Below are positions 32,743 to 41,012 of a stretch of DNA of 64,000 bases, piece by piece. This stretch comes from Caulobacter sp. Root655. GTDB lineage: Bacteria > Pseudomonadota > Alphaproteobacteria > Caulobacterales > Caulobacteraceae. A program made the position numbers and the translations under genes. The stretch covers positions 213,090 to 277,089 of the forward strand of contig NZ_LMHC01000022.1 of NCBI RefSeq assembly GCF_001427665.1, given 5' to 3'. Position 1 is the first letter of the stretch. Each line of letters begins with the position of its first letter. The notes under the pieces are model-generated. The model was not told the origin of the DNA. It saw only the letters and a list, made by a program, of their open reading frames with translations, and ran no database searches.

Positions 32743-35631
32743 CTACCGCCTCACCACCGACTCGAACGCCGCCCGCGCCTCGGCCTTGGCCTTGGCCAGC
32801 CTGCTCTTCAGCGCCCCGAACGTCCGCGCGCCGCCCGCTCGCGCCAGCAGCGCCCGGAAGGCCTTGGGTTCGGTGTCCGGGTCGTGCCCGTCCTCCAGCG
32901 CCACCTTTAGCAGTTGCGACAGGTCCTGCTCCAGCCGCCACGCCGCCTCCAGCGCGACCATCGCCGCCTTGTCGCCCAGGCCGGCCGCTCGCAGCGCCAC
33001 CAGGGTCTCGCCGGTGTTCTGCGCCAAGGGCCCGCCGGACGCGGCATGGACCAGTTGCAGGAACTGGGCGGCGAACTCGATGTCGACCAGGCCGCCGGGG
33101 GTCAGCTTGAGGTCCCAGTCGCCCTTGCCCGGCCGCTCGTCCTCCATCAGCTGGCGCATCTCCAGCACGTCGACGGCGGTGCGTTTGGGATCACGGGCCC
33201 GGCGCAGGGCGGCGGCGATCGCGGCCTCGGCCCGGGCCTGGAAGGCCGGCGACGAAGCCCAGATCACCCGGGCCCGGGTCAGGGCCAACAGTTCCCAGGT
33301 CTCGGCCTCGCGGTCGTAATAGTCCTCGAAGGCCGCGAAACTGACCGCCACCGGACCCTTGGTGCCCGAGGGCCGCAGCTTGAGGTCCACATCGTAGAGC
33401 GTGCCCTCGCCGGTCGGCGCCGACAGGGCCGAGGTCAGGCGCTGGGTGAAGCGGGCGTAGAAGCTGTCGGCGCTCCAGCCCTTGATGGCGGACGTCGCTT
33501 CGCTCGTACTTGGCGGATCGTCGGCGGCGTAGAGGGTCATCAGGTCGAGGTCGGACTTGGCGGTCATCTCGCGCGAGCCGGCCTTGCCCAGGGCGACCAC
33601 CGCCACCTGCCCCGGGAAGGCCCCGCCCAGCCGCTCGACCTCGGCCAGGGCGGCGGGGGCCAGGCCGCCGACGATCAGGTCGGCGAGATCGGCGAAGGCC
33701 GCGCCGGCGTCGCGCGCGCCGGCCGTGCCGCTGATCACCCGCACGCCGATCCGGAAGGTCTGGTCGCGGAACAGCCGCCGGGCGGCGTCCATCGCCCCCT
33801 CGAAATCGGTCGGGTCCCAGGGCGCGGTCTCGGGCACGGTCATCGGCCCGAAGAAGGCCGGGTCCAGCAGCGCGTCCAGCGCCGTCGGTCGACGGGCCAG
33901 GGTGCTGGCCAGGCGCGGGGCGAAGGCCATGACCTCGACGATCAGCTCGAACAGGCGAGGCTGGGCCAGGAACAGCGACTGGATCTGCACGCCCGAACTC
34001 AGCCCCGCGAAGAAGTCGCCGAACCGGTTGAAGGCGTCGTCCGGCGCGCCGGTGGCGTTGGCGGCGTCCAACAGGCGCGGAGCCAGGCGGGTGAACAGCT
34101 CGCGGCCCCGCGCGGTGCGGGTGGCGGCGATGTGGCCGTGGTGCCAGCCGCGGATGGTGCCGGCCACCCGCTCCGCGTTCGAGAAACCCATGCGCCGCAG
34201 GGTGGCCAAGGTCTCCGGATCGTCCTCGACCCCGGTGAACACCAGGCTGCCGAACCGTGACGACAGCGCCTCCTCGCCCTTGAACAGCGCGCCGTAGCGG
34301 CGGTTGACGCCCTTCAGCAGGTGGCCGACCAGGGCGTCGAAACCGCGCAGGGCGCCGTGCCCCCACAGCGCCGCCACCCGCTTGCGGTCGGTGTCGGCCT
34401 CCGGGAGCTTGTGGGTCTGGTCGTCGGCGATCATCTGGGCCCGGTGCTCCAGGGCCCGCAGGTCGCGATAGGCCTTGATCAGGTAGTCGCGGTCGTCGGG
34501 CGTCACATGACCGGCGTCGGACAGGGCGGCCAGGGCGTCGAGGGTGCGCGGGCTTCGCAGGTCTGGGTGGCGGCCGCCGAGGATCAGCTGCTGGGTCTGG
34601 ACGAAGAACTCGATCTCGCGGATGCCGCCGCGCCCCAGCTTGAGGTCCGCGCCCTTGGCGGTCAGGCGGTCGTCGACCTTGTAGGCGTGGATCTGGCGCT
34701 TGATCGAGTGGATGTCGGCGATGGCCGCGAAATCGAGGTTCTTGCGCCAGATGAACGGCTGCAGCTCGGCCAGGAACGCGTCGCCGCGCGCCATGTCGCC
34801 GGCCGCGATCCGCGCCTTGATGTGGGCCGCCCGCTCCCAGTTCTGACCGACGCTCTCGTAATATTCGAGCGCCGCGTCGATCGGCATGGCCGGCGGGGTC
34901 GAGGACGGGTCGGGGCGCAGGCGCAGGTCGATGCGGAACACGTAACCGTCGGCGGTGCGCTCGGCCAGCATCCGCCCCAGGTGCTGGGTCAGGCGCACGG
35001 CCACGCCCTGCGGCTCGACGCCTTCGGCGACGGGCAGCGCTTCGGGCGCGTAGAAGATCGAGAAATCGATGTCGCTGGAGTAGTTGAGCTCGAAGGCCCC
35101 GTGCTTGCCCATGGCGATGCAGAACAGGCCGGGGATCGGGCCGTCGAGGCCTCCGCCGACATGGGTCAGGGCGCCCCGTGTCACCTCCAACCGCGCGGCC
35201 TGGGCCAAGCTGGCCTGTAGGGCGGCATCGGCGAAGCGGGTCAGGGCCCCGGTCACCGCGTCCAGGTCCCAGGCCCCGCCCAGGTCGCACAGGGCGGTCA
35301 GCAGGTGCAGGTCGGCCTTCAGGTCGCGCAGGACCCGGCGGGCGGTCTCGAAGTCGGGCTCGGCTGCGACGGCCTCGGCGGCGACCAGGATCTCGGCGAG
35401 GCGGGCGTCGGGATCGCTTTCGAGGATCAACGGCAGCCGCCGCCCGTCGCGCCGCGCCAGGCCGGCCAGGTAGGGCGAGGCGGAAAACACCGGGGCCAGG
35501 GCCGGCCAGACGGCCTCGACCACCGGCATGGCCTCGCCGACCTTCTTGCCGACCGCCTCGTGCGCCCGTTCGGCGGCCTTGGGATCGACGATGGGGCCGC
35601 AGGGCGAAAGGCGTTCGAGCAGGCGAGTCAT
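32743..35631 (-). CDS. glnE: GlnE, bifunctional glutamine synthetase adenylyltransferase/deadenylylase
   Basis: 962 residues, standard length. There are two nucleotidyltransferase halves. The N-terminal deadenylylase has CIAMGKHGAFELNYSSDIDF and the adjoining GlnD-PII-type region. The C-terminal adenylylase has VALGKAGSREMTAKSDLDL and TPGGLVDIEFAAQFLQ. It adds or removes AMP on glutamine synthetase in response to PII, setting nitrogen assimilation. I start at ATG 35631 (MTRLLERL). The frame stays open far upstream, but that part is an out-of-phase shadow of the aldolase-like gene. A palindromic repeat separates it from that gene. Confidence 0.94.
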   Translation of the reverse strand: MTRLLERLSPCGPIVDPKAAERAHEAVGKKVGEAMPVVEAVWPALAPVFSASPYLAGLARRDGRRLPLILESDPDARLAEILVAAEAVAAEPDFETARRVLRDLKADLHLLTALCDLGGAWDLDAVTGALTRFADAALQASLAQAARLEVTRGALTHVGGGLDGPIPGLFCIAMGKHGAFELNYSSDIDFSIFYAPEALPVAEGVEPQGVAVRLTQHLGRMLAERTADGYVFRIDLRLRPDPSSTPPAMPIDAALEYYESVGQNWERAAHIKARIAAGDMARGDAFLAELQPFIWRKNLDFAAIADIHSIKRQIHAYKVDDRLTAKGADLKLGRGGIREIEFFVQTQQLILGGRHPDLRSPRTLDALAALSDAGHVTPDDRDYLIKAYRDLRALEHRAQMIADDQTHKLPEADTDRKRVAALWGHGALRGFDALVGHLLKGVNRRYGALFKGEEALSSRFGSLVFTGVEDDPETLATLRRMGFSNAERVAGTIRGWHHGHIAATRTARGRELFTRLAPRLLDAANATGAPDDAFNRFGDFFAGLSSGVQIQSLFLAQPRLFELIVEVMAFAPRLASTLARRPTALDALLDPAFFGPMTVPETAPWDPTDFEGAMDAARRLFRDQTFRIGVRVISGTAGARDAGAAFADLADLIVGGLAPAALAEVERLGGAFPGQVAVVALGKAGSREMTAKSDLDLMTLYAADDPPSTSEATSAIKGWSADSFYARFTQRLTSALSAPTGEGTLYDVDLKLRPSGTKGPVAVSFAAFEDYYDREAETWELLALTRARVIWASSPAFQARAEAAIAAALRRARDPKRTAVDVLEMRQLMEDERPGKGDWDLKLTPGGLVDIEFAAQFLQLVHAASGGPLAQNTGETLVALRAAGLGDKAAMVALEAAWRLEQDLSQLLKVALEDGHDPDTEPKAFRALLARAGGARTFGALKSRLAKAKAEARAAFESVVRR

Positions 35632-35681
35632 GGGCGGCACTGTGGCGCGGGGGAGAGGCGAGGTCGAGGGCGCGCCAAGAA

Positions 35682-35785
35682 AGCCCCTCCGGCCCTCCGG
35701 GCCACCTCCCCCAGAGGGGGAGGATGCTGGTCGCGCTGGATGCTCCCCCTCTGGGGGAGCTGTCGCGGAGCGACTGAGGGGGTCT
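35682..35785. repeat. Palindromic repeat, CCTCCCCC/GGGGGAGG family
   Basis: Nested inverted repeats (CTCCCCCAGAGGGGGAGG, then GCTCCCCCTCTGGGGGAGC) with a CGGAGCGACTGAGGGGG tail. A related element is at 62869-62977. It fills the glnE upstream spacer, between the glnE start and the end of the aldolase-like gene. Confidence 0.65.
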
Positions 35786-35798
35786 TCGGCGCTGCCCC

Positions 35799-36941
35799 CT
35801 ACCCCGCGAACAGCTTCACATACTCCTCCACCGGCCGCCGGGTGATCGTGTCGTTGACATAGACCTCGACCACCCCGGCCTCCGGCTTCAACATCCGCAC
35901 CCCCGCCACGCGCATGCGGTCGAACAGCCCCTCGGCGACCTTGGGCCTCAGCACCAGCTCGCGGATGTTGGAGGCGTTGGGGGCCGGCTTGACCGTCGCC
36001 AGGCCCTGGGCCTTCAGCGCCGCGAACAGCTGGTCGGCGGCGGCGAAGGCGGCGCGATGGCGGGCGTCGAAATCGTCCAGCGCCGCCAGGGCCGGCACGG
36101 CGCATTCCCAACCCTGATAGATCGTGCCGCCGAACCGGTGGCGCAGGTCGCGGACCTTGGCGATATCGGCCTTCGAGCCGGCCAGCACCGCCCCGAACGG
36201 CGCGTCGAGATATTTGTAGAGCGAGACATAGACCGTATCGAACAGCGCCGCGGTCCCCGCCACGTCGTAGCCGGGCGGGGCCATCAGCAGGCGCGCGCCG
36301 TCCAGGTGCATCTTCACATTCTTGCTTCTGGCGTAGGCCGAGATTTCGTGGGCCAGGGCCAGGTCGACCATCTCGCCCTTCACGCGGCGCACCGGGCTCT
36401 CCAGCGAGATCGCCCCGACCCGCAGCGGATAGGGGCCGTTCTCGGCCTCGTCGACCGCCGCCTTGATCTCGGCCAGGGTCGGGGCGGCGCGCCCTTCGGC
36501 CAGCGGCACGAGGTTGAGGCCCGACAGCAGCTGGGTGGCGTCGCTCTCGTCGCGATAGAGGTGGCTTTCGTGCTGGACGATCACCCGCGAAGCGTCGCCG
36601 GCCAGCACGCGGACCGCCAGGTGGTTGGCCAGGGTGCCGGTCGGCAGGAAGGCGCAGTCCTCCTTGCCCAGCCGCTTGGCGAAGCGGTCCTCCAGCTCGG
36701 CGGTCGCGCCGCCGGACAGATAGGCCTCGCGGATCTTGGGCCGCGCCTGCAGCAGCTCCAGCAGGCGCTGGGTGTTGGCGACGGGATTGGGCGGGGCCGA
36801 GTCGCCGACCAGCCAGACGCTGCGCGCGTCGGCCGGCGGAAACGGCGGCGGGGCGGCGGGCGGCTGCGTCTGCGCTTGAACCGCCAGGGGCGCGAACGCC
36901 GCGCCGACCACGGACATCTCCAGAAAGCGCCGACGATCCAT
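35799..36941 (-). CDS. Threonine-aldolase-like PLP enzyme with Tat signal
   Basis: 380 residues from ATG 36941, giving a twin-arginine signal (MDRRRFLEMSVVGAAFAPLA). A fold-type-I PLP domain of the beta-eliminating-lyase/threonine-aldolase family follows: AYLSGGATAELEDRFAKRLG, CAFLPTGTLANHLAVRVLAG, VKMHLDGARLLMAPPG (PLP-binding Asp) and VYVSLYKYLDAPFGAVLAG (Schiff-base Lys). Export of such an enzyme is unusual; cytoplasmic threonine aldolases carry no signal. It may act on D- or L-beta-hydroxy amino acids in the periplasm or be membrane-attached. The catalytic Lys is embedded in SLYKYL rather than the common SxSKGL. Confidence 0.82.
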   Translation of the reverse strand: MDRRRFLEMSVVGAAFAPLAVQAQTQPPAAPPPFPPADARSVWLVGDSAPPNPVANTQRLLELLQARPKIREAYLSGGATAELEDRFAKRLGKEDCAFLPTGTLANHLAVRVLAGDASRVIVQHESHLYRDESDATQLLSGLNLVPLAEGRAAPTLAEIKAAVDEAENGPYPLRVGAISLESPVRRVKGEMVDLALAHEISAYARSKNVKMHLDGARLLMAPPGYDVAGTAALFDTVYVSLYKYLDAPFGAVLAGSKADIAKVRDLRHRFGGTIYQGWECAVPALAALDDFDARHRAAFAAADQLFAALKAQGLATVKPAPNASNIRELVLRPKVAEGLFDRMRVAGVRMLKPEAGVVEVYVNDTITRRPVEEYVKLFAG

Positions 36942-37048
36942 CACCCATCCCCCGACCTGAAAGCCCGAACGGGGTAGCATCGGTCGGCGGGATCGCCGCG
37001 TTAAACCTTGCTCATGATCGCGGCGGCGGCGAGCGGTCCAACCGCCGC

Positions 37049-37073
37049 TTGACAGCCCAGGTTACAGGCGTAA
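37049..37073 (+). promoter_or_regulatory. blaI-like promoter with overlapping operator
   Basis: TTGACA at 37049-37054 makes a good -35 box. The palindrome TTAC-AGGC-GTAA at 37062-37073 lies between it and the -10 area, about 30 bp upstream of the repressor start. The same TTAC-N4-GTAA motif occurs at 38406-38417 and, with one change, at 38428-38439. This supports autorepression. Confidence 0.6.
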
Positions 37074-37101
37074 TCCTTGCGGTTCGAAGATGCGAGGCGC
37101 C

Positions 37102-37470
37102 ATGAACATCACCCAGGCCGAGAGCCGCATCATGGACGCGCTCTGGTCCCGTCAGCCGCTGACGGTGGACGAGATCATGGCGCAGGTCGCCGAGCCGCAG
37201 GGCTGGGGCGAGGCCACGGTCAAGACGCTGATCAACCGCCTGTTGAAGCGCAAGGCGATCCGTTCGGACCGCATCGAGGGCCGGGCCCGCTACGCCCCGG
37301 TCATCCAGCGCGCCGACTATGTGCAGGCCGAGAGCCAGAGCCTGCTCAACCGGCTATTCGACGGCCAGCTGACGCCGCTGGTGGCGCATTTCGCCCAGCA
37401 TCGCGCGCTGTCGGCCGACGAAATCAAGCAACTGAAGACGCTGATCGCGGATCTCGACGATGGTGGCTGA
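37102..37470 (+). CDS. BlaI/MecI/CopY-family repressor
   Basis: 122 residues from ATG 37102 (GAGGC ribosome binding site); an in-frame ATG lies four codons upstream. Winged HTH: AESRIMDALWSRQPLTVDEI, EATVKTLINRLLKRKAIRSD and RARYAPVIQRADYVQ. The C-terminal dimerisation helix contains LFDGQLTPLVAHFAQH. BlaI proteins repress target promoters at TACA/TGTA-type dyads until cleaved or displaced by a BlaR1-type sensor. The sensor-like M56 gene overlaps its 3' end by 11 nt. Confidence 0.9.
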   Translation: MNITQAESRIMDALWSRQPLTVDEIMAQVAEPQGWGEATVKTLINRLLKRKAIRSDRIEGRARYAPVIQRADYVQAESQSLLNRLFDGQLTPLVAHFAQHRALSADEIKQLKTLIADLDDGG

Positions 37471-38359
37471 ACTCCTGGCGATGACCCTGTTGCGGGCCCA
37501 GCTGGCCGCCATGGCGGCCGTGGTCCTGGTGCTGTTGCTGCGCGGACCGGTGCGCCGGCTGATCGGCGCCCGCCTGGCCTACCGGCTGTGGGCCCTGGTG
37601 CCGGTGGCGGCGATCGCCTGCGTGTTCCCGAGCCTGTCGGAGACCCTGGGTTCGGGCCTGCCGCCCACCCTGATGGGCGAGGAGCACGCCTTCGCCCTGC
37701 TGGCCGCCTGGCTGGTCGGCGCCGTCGCCCTGGCCACCGCCATCCTGCTGCAGGAACGCGCCTTCCGGGCGCGGGCCCAGGCCGGCCGCGCGGGTCCGGC
37801 GGTGATGGGCGTCTTCTGGCCCCGGATCGTGCTGCCCGCCGACTTCGCCGCCCGCTTCGACGCCGAGGCGCGGCGGATGATCGACCTGCACGAGCGCACC
37901 CACATCAAGCGCGGCGACCCGATCGCCAACCTGGCCATCGCCGGCGTCCAGGTGCTGGGCTGGTGCAACCCGCTGATCCATGTCGGCGCCCTGTGCGCCC
38001 GGCTCGACCAGGAGATGGCCTGCGACGCCACCGTGCTGGGCCTGCGTCCCGAACTGCGCCGCACCTACGCCCAGGCGCTGGTCCAGGCCCACACCGTGCG
38101 CAACGGCTCGCCCCTCGCCTGCTTCTGGGCCGCCCACCCGCTGCTGCTGCGGGTCAGGCTGCTGGCCCGGCCCGAGCCCAGCCATCGCCGCCAGACCGCC
38201 GGCGCGGCGGCGATCACCCTGCTGGCCCTGGTCACCGCCGCCGGCGTCTGGACCGTGACGCCGCGTGGCCCCCTGCCGGACCACGAGGTCACCTGGCCCG
38301 GCCGTCTCCGCGCCGAGGCCCCCGTCGACGGCATCAACCTGCCTACCATCCACCGCTAG
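37460..38359 (+). CDS. M56-family (BlaR1-like) membrane metallopeptidase
   Basis: 299 residues: transmembrane helices near residues 8-28, 42-60, 78-98 and 242-262, and an HExxH zinc motif (DLHERTHIKRGDPIANL) between them, with a downstream acidic ligand candidate in LDQEMACDATVLG. It lacks the extracellular penicillin-binding sensor domain of true BlaR1, so the signal is not a covalently bound beta-lactam in the usual way. It overlaps the repressor gene by 11 nt and probably cleaves or inactivates that repressor. Confidence 0.88.
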   Translation: MVAELLAMTLLRAQLAAMAAVVLVLLLRGPVRRLIGARLAYRLWALVPVAAIACVFPSLSETLGSGLPPTLMGEEHAFALLAAWLVGAVALATAILLQERAFRARAQAGRAGPAVMGVFWPRIVLPADFAARFDAEARRMIDLHERTHIKRGDPIANLAIAGVQVLGWCNPLIHVGALCARLDQEMACDATVLGLRPELRRTYAQALVQAHTVRNGSPLACFWAAHPLLLRVRLLARPEPSHRRQTAGAAAITLLALVTAAGVWTVTPRGPLPDHEVTWPGRLRAEAPVDGINLPTIHR

Positions 38360-38402
38360 GACCAGGCGTCGGGGCGACGTCTCGTCCGCGCCTTGACGGA
38401 CC

Positions 38403-38442
38403 GGATTACATCTGTAACTTTTATGGTCTACAGATGTAATCC
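38403..38442. promoter_or_regulatory. Paired BlaI-type operators upstream of a membrane protein gene
   Basis: GGATTACATCTGTA (38403-38416) and TACAGATGTAATCC (38429-38442) are perfect inverse complements. Each contains a TACA-N2-TGTA dyad of the BlaI/MecI type. They lie 34 bp before the next gene and share the TTAC-N4-GTAA pattern with the site at 37062-37073, so the adjacent repressor very likely acts here. Confidence 0.75.
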
Positions 38443-38475
38443 GCGCTCCGCGTGGAGCTGAGCGGGGCCCCGACC

Positions 38476-39033
38476 ATGACCTTCGTCCTCAGGATGCCCG
38501 CGACGCGCGGCCCCAAGGCCCGACGACGGGCGCTGGCGGTGCGGACCTTCGACCTGGCGGTCATGGCCCTGATCGTCCTCGGGGTCGGGCTGATGCTCGT
38601 CTATGTCATCCAGTACGAACTGAAGGTCGAGCCCAAGCGGCCGGCTTCCGGCGCCCGGCTGGTCGCCGCCCGGTCGATGGCGCGGGTGCGCTGGGCCAGC
38701 GTCAAGCCGCGGCTGATCGCCCGGCTGGCCCAGCCCCACGCCTTGGAACTGGGCCGGGTGTGGGCGCGGCGCGACGGCCGGGTCTGCGGTCTGGTCAACG
38801 GCTGGGGCAGTTTCGGTGGCCTGACCGGCATGACCCGGTTCTACGCCCAGGGCGACGCGCCGGTGTTCAAGCAGGATGGCGGCGAGGACTTCGAATACGA
38901 GTGGTGGCAATGCAAGCGCGACCGCTACGTGGTCATCCGAGAAGGGTCCGAGGAGACCGGATTTTGTCCCACCAAGCTGGGTCAGACGCGCTGCTACGAC
39001 GTGGTCTATGGCCGGCCGCCGGAGCGGCCCTGA
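38476..39033 (+). CDS. Single-pass membrane protein of unknown function, likely BlaI-controlled
   Basis: 185 residues from ATG 38476 (an in-frame GTG lies 24 bp upstream). One transmembrane helix at about residues 24-46 (TFDLAVMALIVLGVGLMLVY) follows a basic N-terminus. The remaining 140 residues are periplasmic, with four Cys (GRVCGLVNG, WWQCKRD, GFCPTKLGQTRCYD) that could form two disulfides. No enzyme motif is visible. The twin operators directly upstream make it the probable target of the BlaI/M56 pair. Its function should explain what that system senses. Confidence 0.65.
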   Translation: MTFVLRMPATRGPKARRRALAVRTFDLAVMALIVLGVGLMLVYVIQYELKVEPKRPASGARLVAARSMARVRWASVKPRLIARLAQPHALELGRVWARRDGRVCGLVNGWGSFGGLTGMTRFYAQGDAPVFKQDGGEDFEYEWWQCKRDRYVVIREGSEETGFCPTKLGQTRCYDVVYGRPPERP

Positions 39034-39034
39034 G

Positions 39035-40441
39035 CTATTCCACCCGCGGCAACACCAGGGCCACCCGCAGTCCGGGGCCGAAGCCGTCATAGACGCCCGG
39101 CCCCTCGGCCAGCTCCAGCCGGCCGCCGTGCGAGGCGGCCACGGCCTGGACCAGGGACAGGCCCAGCCCCGCCCCCGGCTCGCTGCGGCTGTTCTCCAGC
39201 CGCACGAAGCGCTGGACGACGCGGCCGCGGTCCTCCTCGGGCACGCCGGGCCCGGTGTCGGTGACCGAGAACTCCAGCTCGCCGGCCGAGTTGCGCCGGG
39301 CGCGCAGCATGATCGCCCCGCCGGTCGGGGTGTACTTGATGGCGTTGTCGAGGATGTTGGCCAGGGCCTGGGCGATGAACTCGCGATTGCCCTTCACGCC
39401 CAGGGCCGGGACGATCTCGGCCTTGAAGTCCAGGCCCTTGTCCTCGCAGCTGGCCTCATAGAGTTCAGCCATGTCCGAGGCCAGTTCGCTGGAGTCGAAG
39501 ATGCTCTGGTCCGGGGCCTCGCCGGCCGCCTGCAGCCGGGCGATGGCCAGCACGGCGTTGAAGGTCTTGAGCACGCCGTCGGCGTCGACCAGCGCCGTCT
39601 CCAGGGCCGCCATCGGATCGCCCTTGCCGTTCTCGGCGTCGATCAGGGCGACCTCCATGCGGGCCCGCAGGCGGGTCAATGGCGAGCGCAGGTCGTGGGC
39701 GATGGCGTCGCCGGCGTGACGCAGGCCACCCATCAGCCGCTCGATGCGGTCGAGCATGTCGTTGAGCCCCTCGGAGAGCTCGTCATATTCGTCGCGCGTG
39801 CCCCGCAGCCTGGCCCGGGCGTGCAGGTCGCCGGCCCGCACGGCGTTCACCAGGTCGACCAGGCCCTGCATGCTGCGGCTGACGTTGCGGCTGACGATCA
39901 CCCCGCCGGCCAGGCCCAGGATGATGACCAGCACCGCCGCGCCCTGCAGGGCGCGGACGATCTTCATTACATAGCCCTCGGACTCCTGGACATCGGCCCC
40001 GACGAACAGCGCCTCGCCGCCGGTCAGCCGCTCCTGCACGCCGCGCGCCGAGCGCTTGACCTCGGCGCCGTCGATGTCGGTCTCGGTGAGCTTGAAGGTC
40101 TCCCAGGTCGGGCCAGGACCCTGGAAGTCGTCGATCGGCGACTCCTCGATCGAGCCGGAGATCCGCTTGCCGTCCTTGTCGAGCAGCAGATAGAGGAACG
40201 GCCGCTCGCCGGTGGCGCGCTCGACGATGGTCTGGTTGAGGGCGTTGATCCCGCCCACCCGATAGGCGGCTTCCAGGCTCTCCATCTCACGGGTGATGTC
40301 GGCGTCGGCGCGGCGGTTCACCTCGCCGGCGGTGGCGATGTAGATGTAGCCGAGGAACGCGCTGGCGGCCGCCGCGAACAGGGCCAGGAACAGCAGGGTC
40401 AGCCGGAACGGCGTCGATCGGATCAGGCGCGGCAGGCGCAT
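39035..40441 (-). CDS. Sensor histidine kinase (HAMP type)
   Basis: 468 residues: TM1 at about 14-35 (LTLLFLALFAAAASAFLGYI), a periplasmic sensor region, TM2 at about 167-188 (GAAVLVIILGLAGGVIVSRN), HAMP, HisKA with the phosphoacceptor in GDAIAHDLRSPLTRLRAR, and HATPase with N box QALANILDNAIKYTP and G boxes DTGPGVPEEDRG and GAGLGLSLVQAVAASHGG. It starts 3 nt behind the toxin gene of a ParDE-like pair that separates it from its cognate response regulator. Translation is therefore probably coupled to the toxin frame. With degP upstream, envelope stress is a reasonable input. Confidence 0.9.
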   Translation of the reverse strand: MRLPRLIRSTPFRLTLLFLALFAAAASAFLGYIYIATAGEVNRRADADITREMESLEAAYRVGGINALNQTIVERATGERPFLYLLLDKDGKRISGSIEESPIDDFQGPGPTWETFKLTETDIDGAEVKRSARGVQERLTGGEALFVGADVQESEGYVMKIVRALQGAAVLVIILGLAGGVIVSRNVSRSMQGLVDLVNAVRAGDLHARARLRGTRDEYDELSEGLNDMLDRIERLMGGLRHAGDAIAHDLRSPLTRLRARMEVALIDAENGKGDPMAALETALVDADGVLKTFNAVLAIARLQAAGEAPDQSIFDSSELASDMAELYEASCEDKGLDFKAEIVPALGVKGNREFIAQALANILDNAIKYTPTGGAIMLRARRNSAGELEFSVTDTGPGVPEEDRGRVVQRFVRLENSRSEPGAGLGLSLVQAVAASHGGRLELAEGPGVYDGFGPGLRVALVLPRVE

Positions 40442-40444
40442 GGG

Positions 40445-40750
40445 CTAGCGAAGCTCGTCAAGAAGAGCGGACAGGTCGCGACGGCCATCGACGATACGCA
40501 ACACTTCGACATCTCCCTCCGCGAAGTCGTAGATGATCACCCACGGCCGAACCGGCAAAGTGAATGTATTTTCACCCAGATCACGCCGCGCACGACCTAA
40601 TTGAGGAAACGCCGCGAGCCGGTCCAGGGCTTTTTCGAGACGCTCGAGCTGAGCGACCGCGACGCCAAGCCCGTTATCTTCCGCGATCCGCGCGAAGATA
40701 TCGTCAAGGTCGTGGCCGGCTGGCTCAGACCGATTGAACGCCCCCGTCAT
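40445..40750 (-). CDS. ParE/RelE-superfamily toxin
   Basis: 101 residues with the ParE-like fold pattern: DLDDIFARIAEDNGLGVAVA, LERLEKALDRLAAFPQLGRA, RPWVIIYDFAEGDVEVLRIV and DGRRDLSALL. ParE toxins poison gyrase; RelE relatives cleave mRNA on the ribosome. The sequence alone does not decide, but the LAAFPQLGR and YDF...VEVLRIVDGRRD layout is ParE-like. The antitoxin gene is 7 nt upstream and the histidine kinase start 3 nt downstream. Confidence 0.8.
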   Translation of the reverse strand: MTGAFNRSEPAGHDLDDIFARIAEDNGLGVAVAQLERLEKALDRLAAFPQLGRARRDLGENTFTLPVRPWVIIYDFAEGDVEVLRIVDGRRDLSALLDELR

Positions 40751-40757
40751 CCCAGCC

Positions 40758-40970
40758 TTATCGCTTGGCGAGATGCCGACGCGTTCCTTCGGCGATGATC
40801 TCGGCGATGGTGCGCTTGTCCGATCGGCCTTCGGCGAGCTGGCGACGGGCGATATCCAGCGACCCCTTCAAGGCGTCCCGATTGCGTTCGAACCAAGCTT
40901 CGAGCTCGGCCTCGGAAGGCTCCGCACCGAAGTCCTCATGTTCAGGAACGGGCTGGGTCAGCTTGTTCAT
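40758..40970 (-). CDS. Antitoxin of a ParDE-like pair
   Basis: 70 residues, acidic N-terminal half (EHEDFGAEPSEAELEAWFER) and a C-terminal region (IARRQLAEGRSDKRTIAEII). This fits small antitoxins placed directly upstream of ParE toxins, although a ribbon-helix-helix core is not obvious. It is located 42 nt behind the response regulator stop and 7 nt ahead of the toxin. Confidence 0.72.
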   Translation of the reverse strand: MNKLTQPVPEHEDFGAEPSEAELEAWFERNRDALKGSLDIARRQLAEGRSDKRTIAEIIAEGTRRHLAKR

Positions 40971-41012
40971 GCCGAGAGCCTAACACGGGTCGGCGAAGGA
41001 CCAAACCAAGCG

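Noticed and set aside
35632-36948. Upstream extension of the glnE frame to 1401 codons
   Set aside because: The extension is a shadow of the aldolase-like gene in another phase; GlnE homologues begin at the MTRLLERL region.
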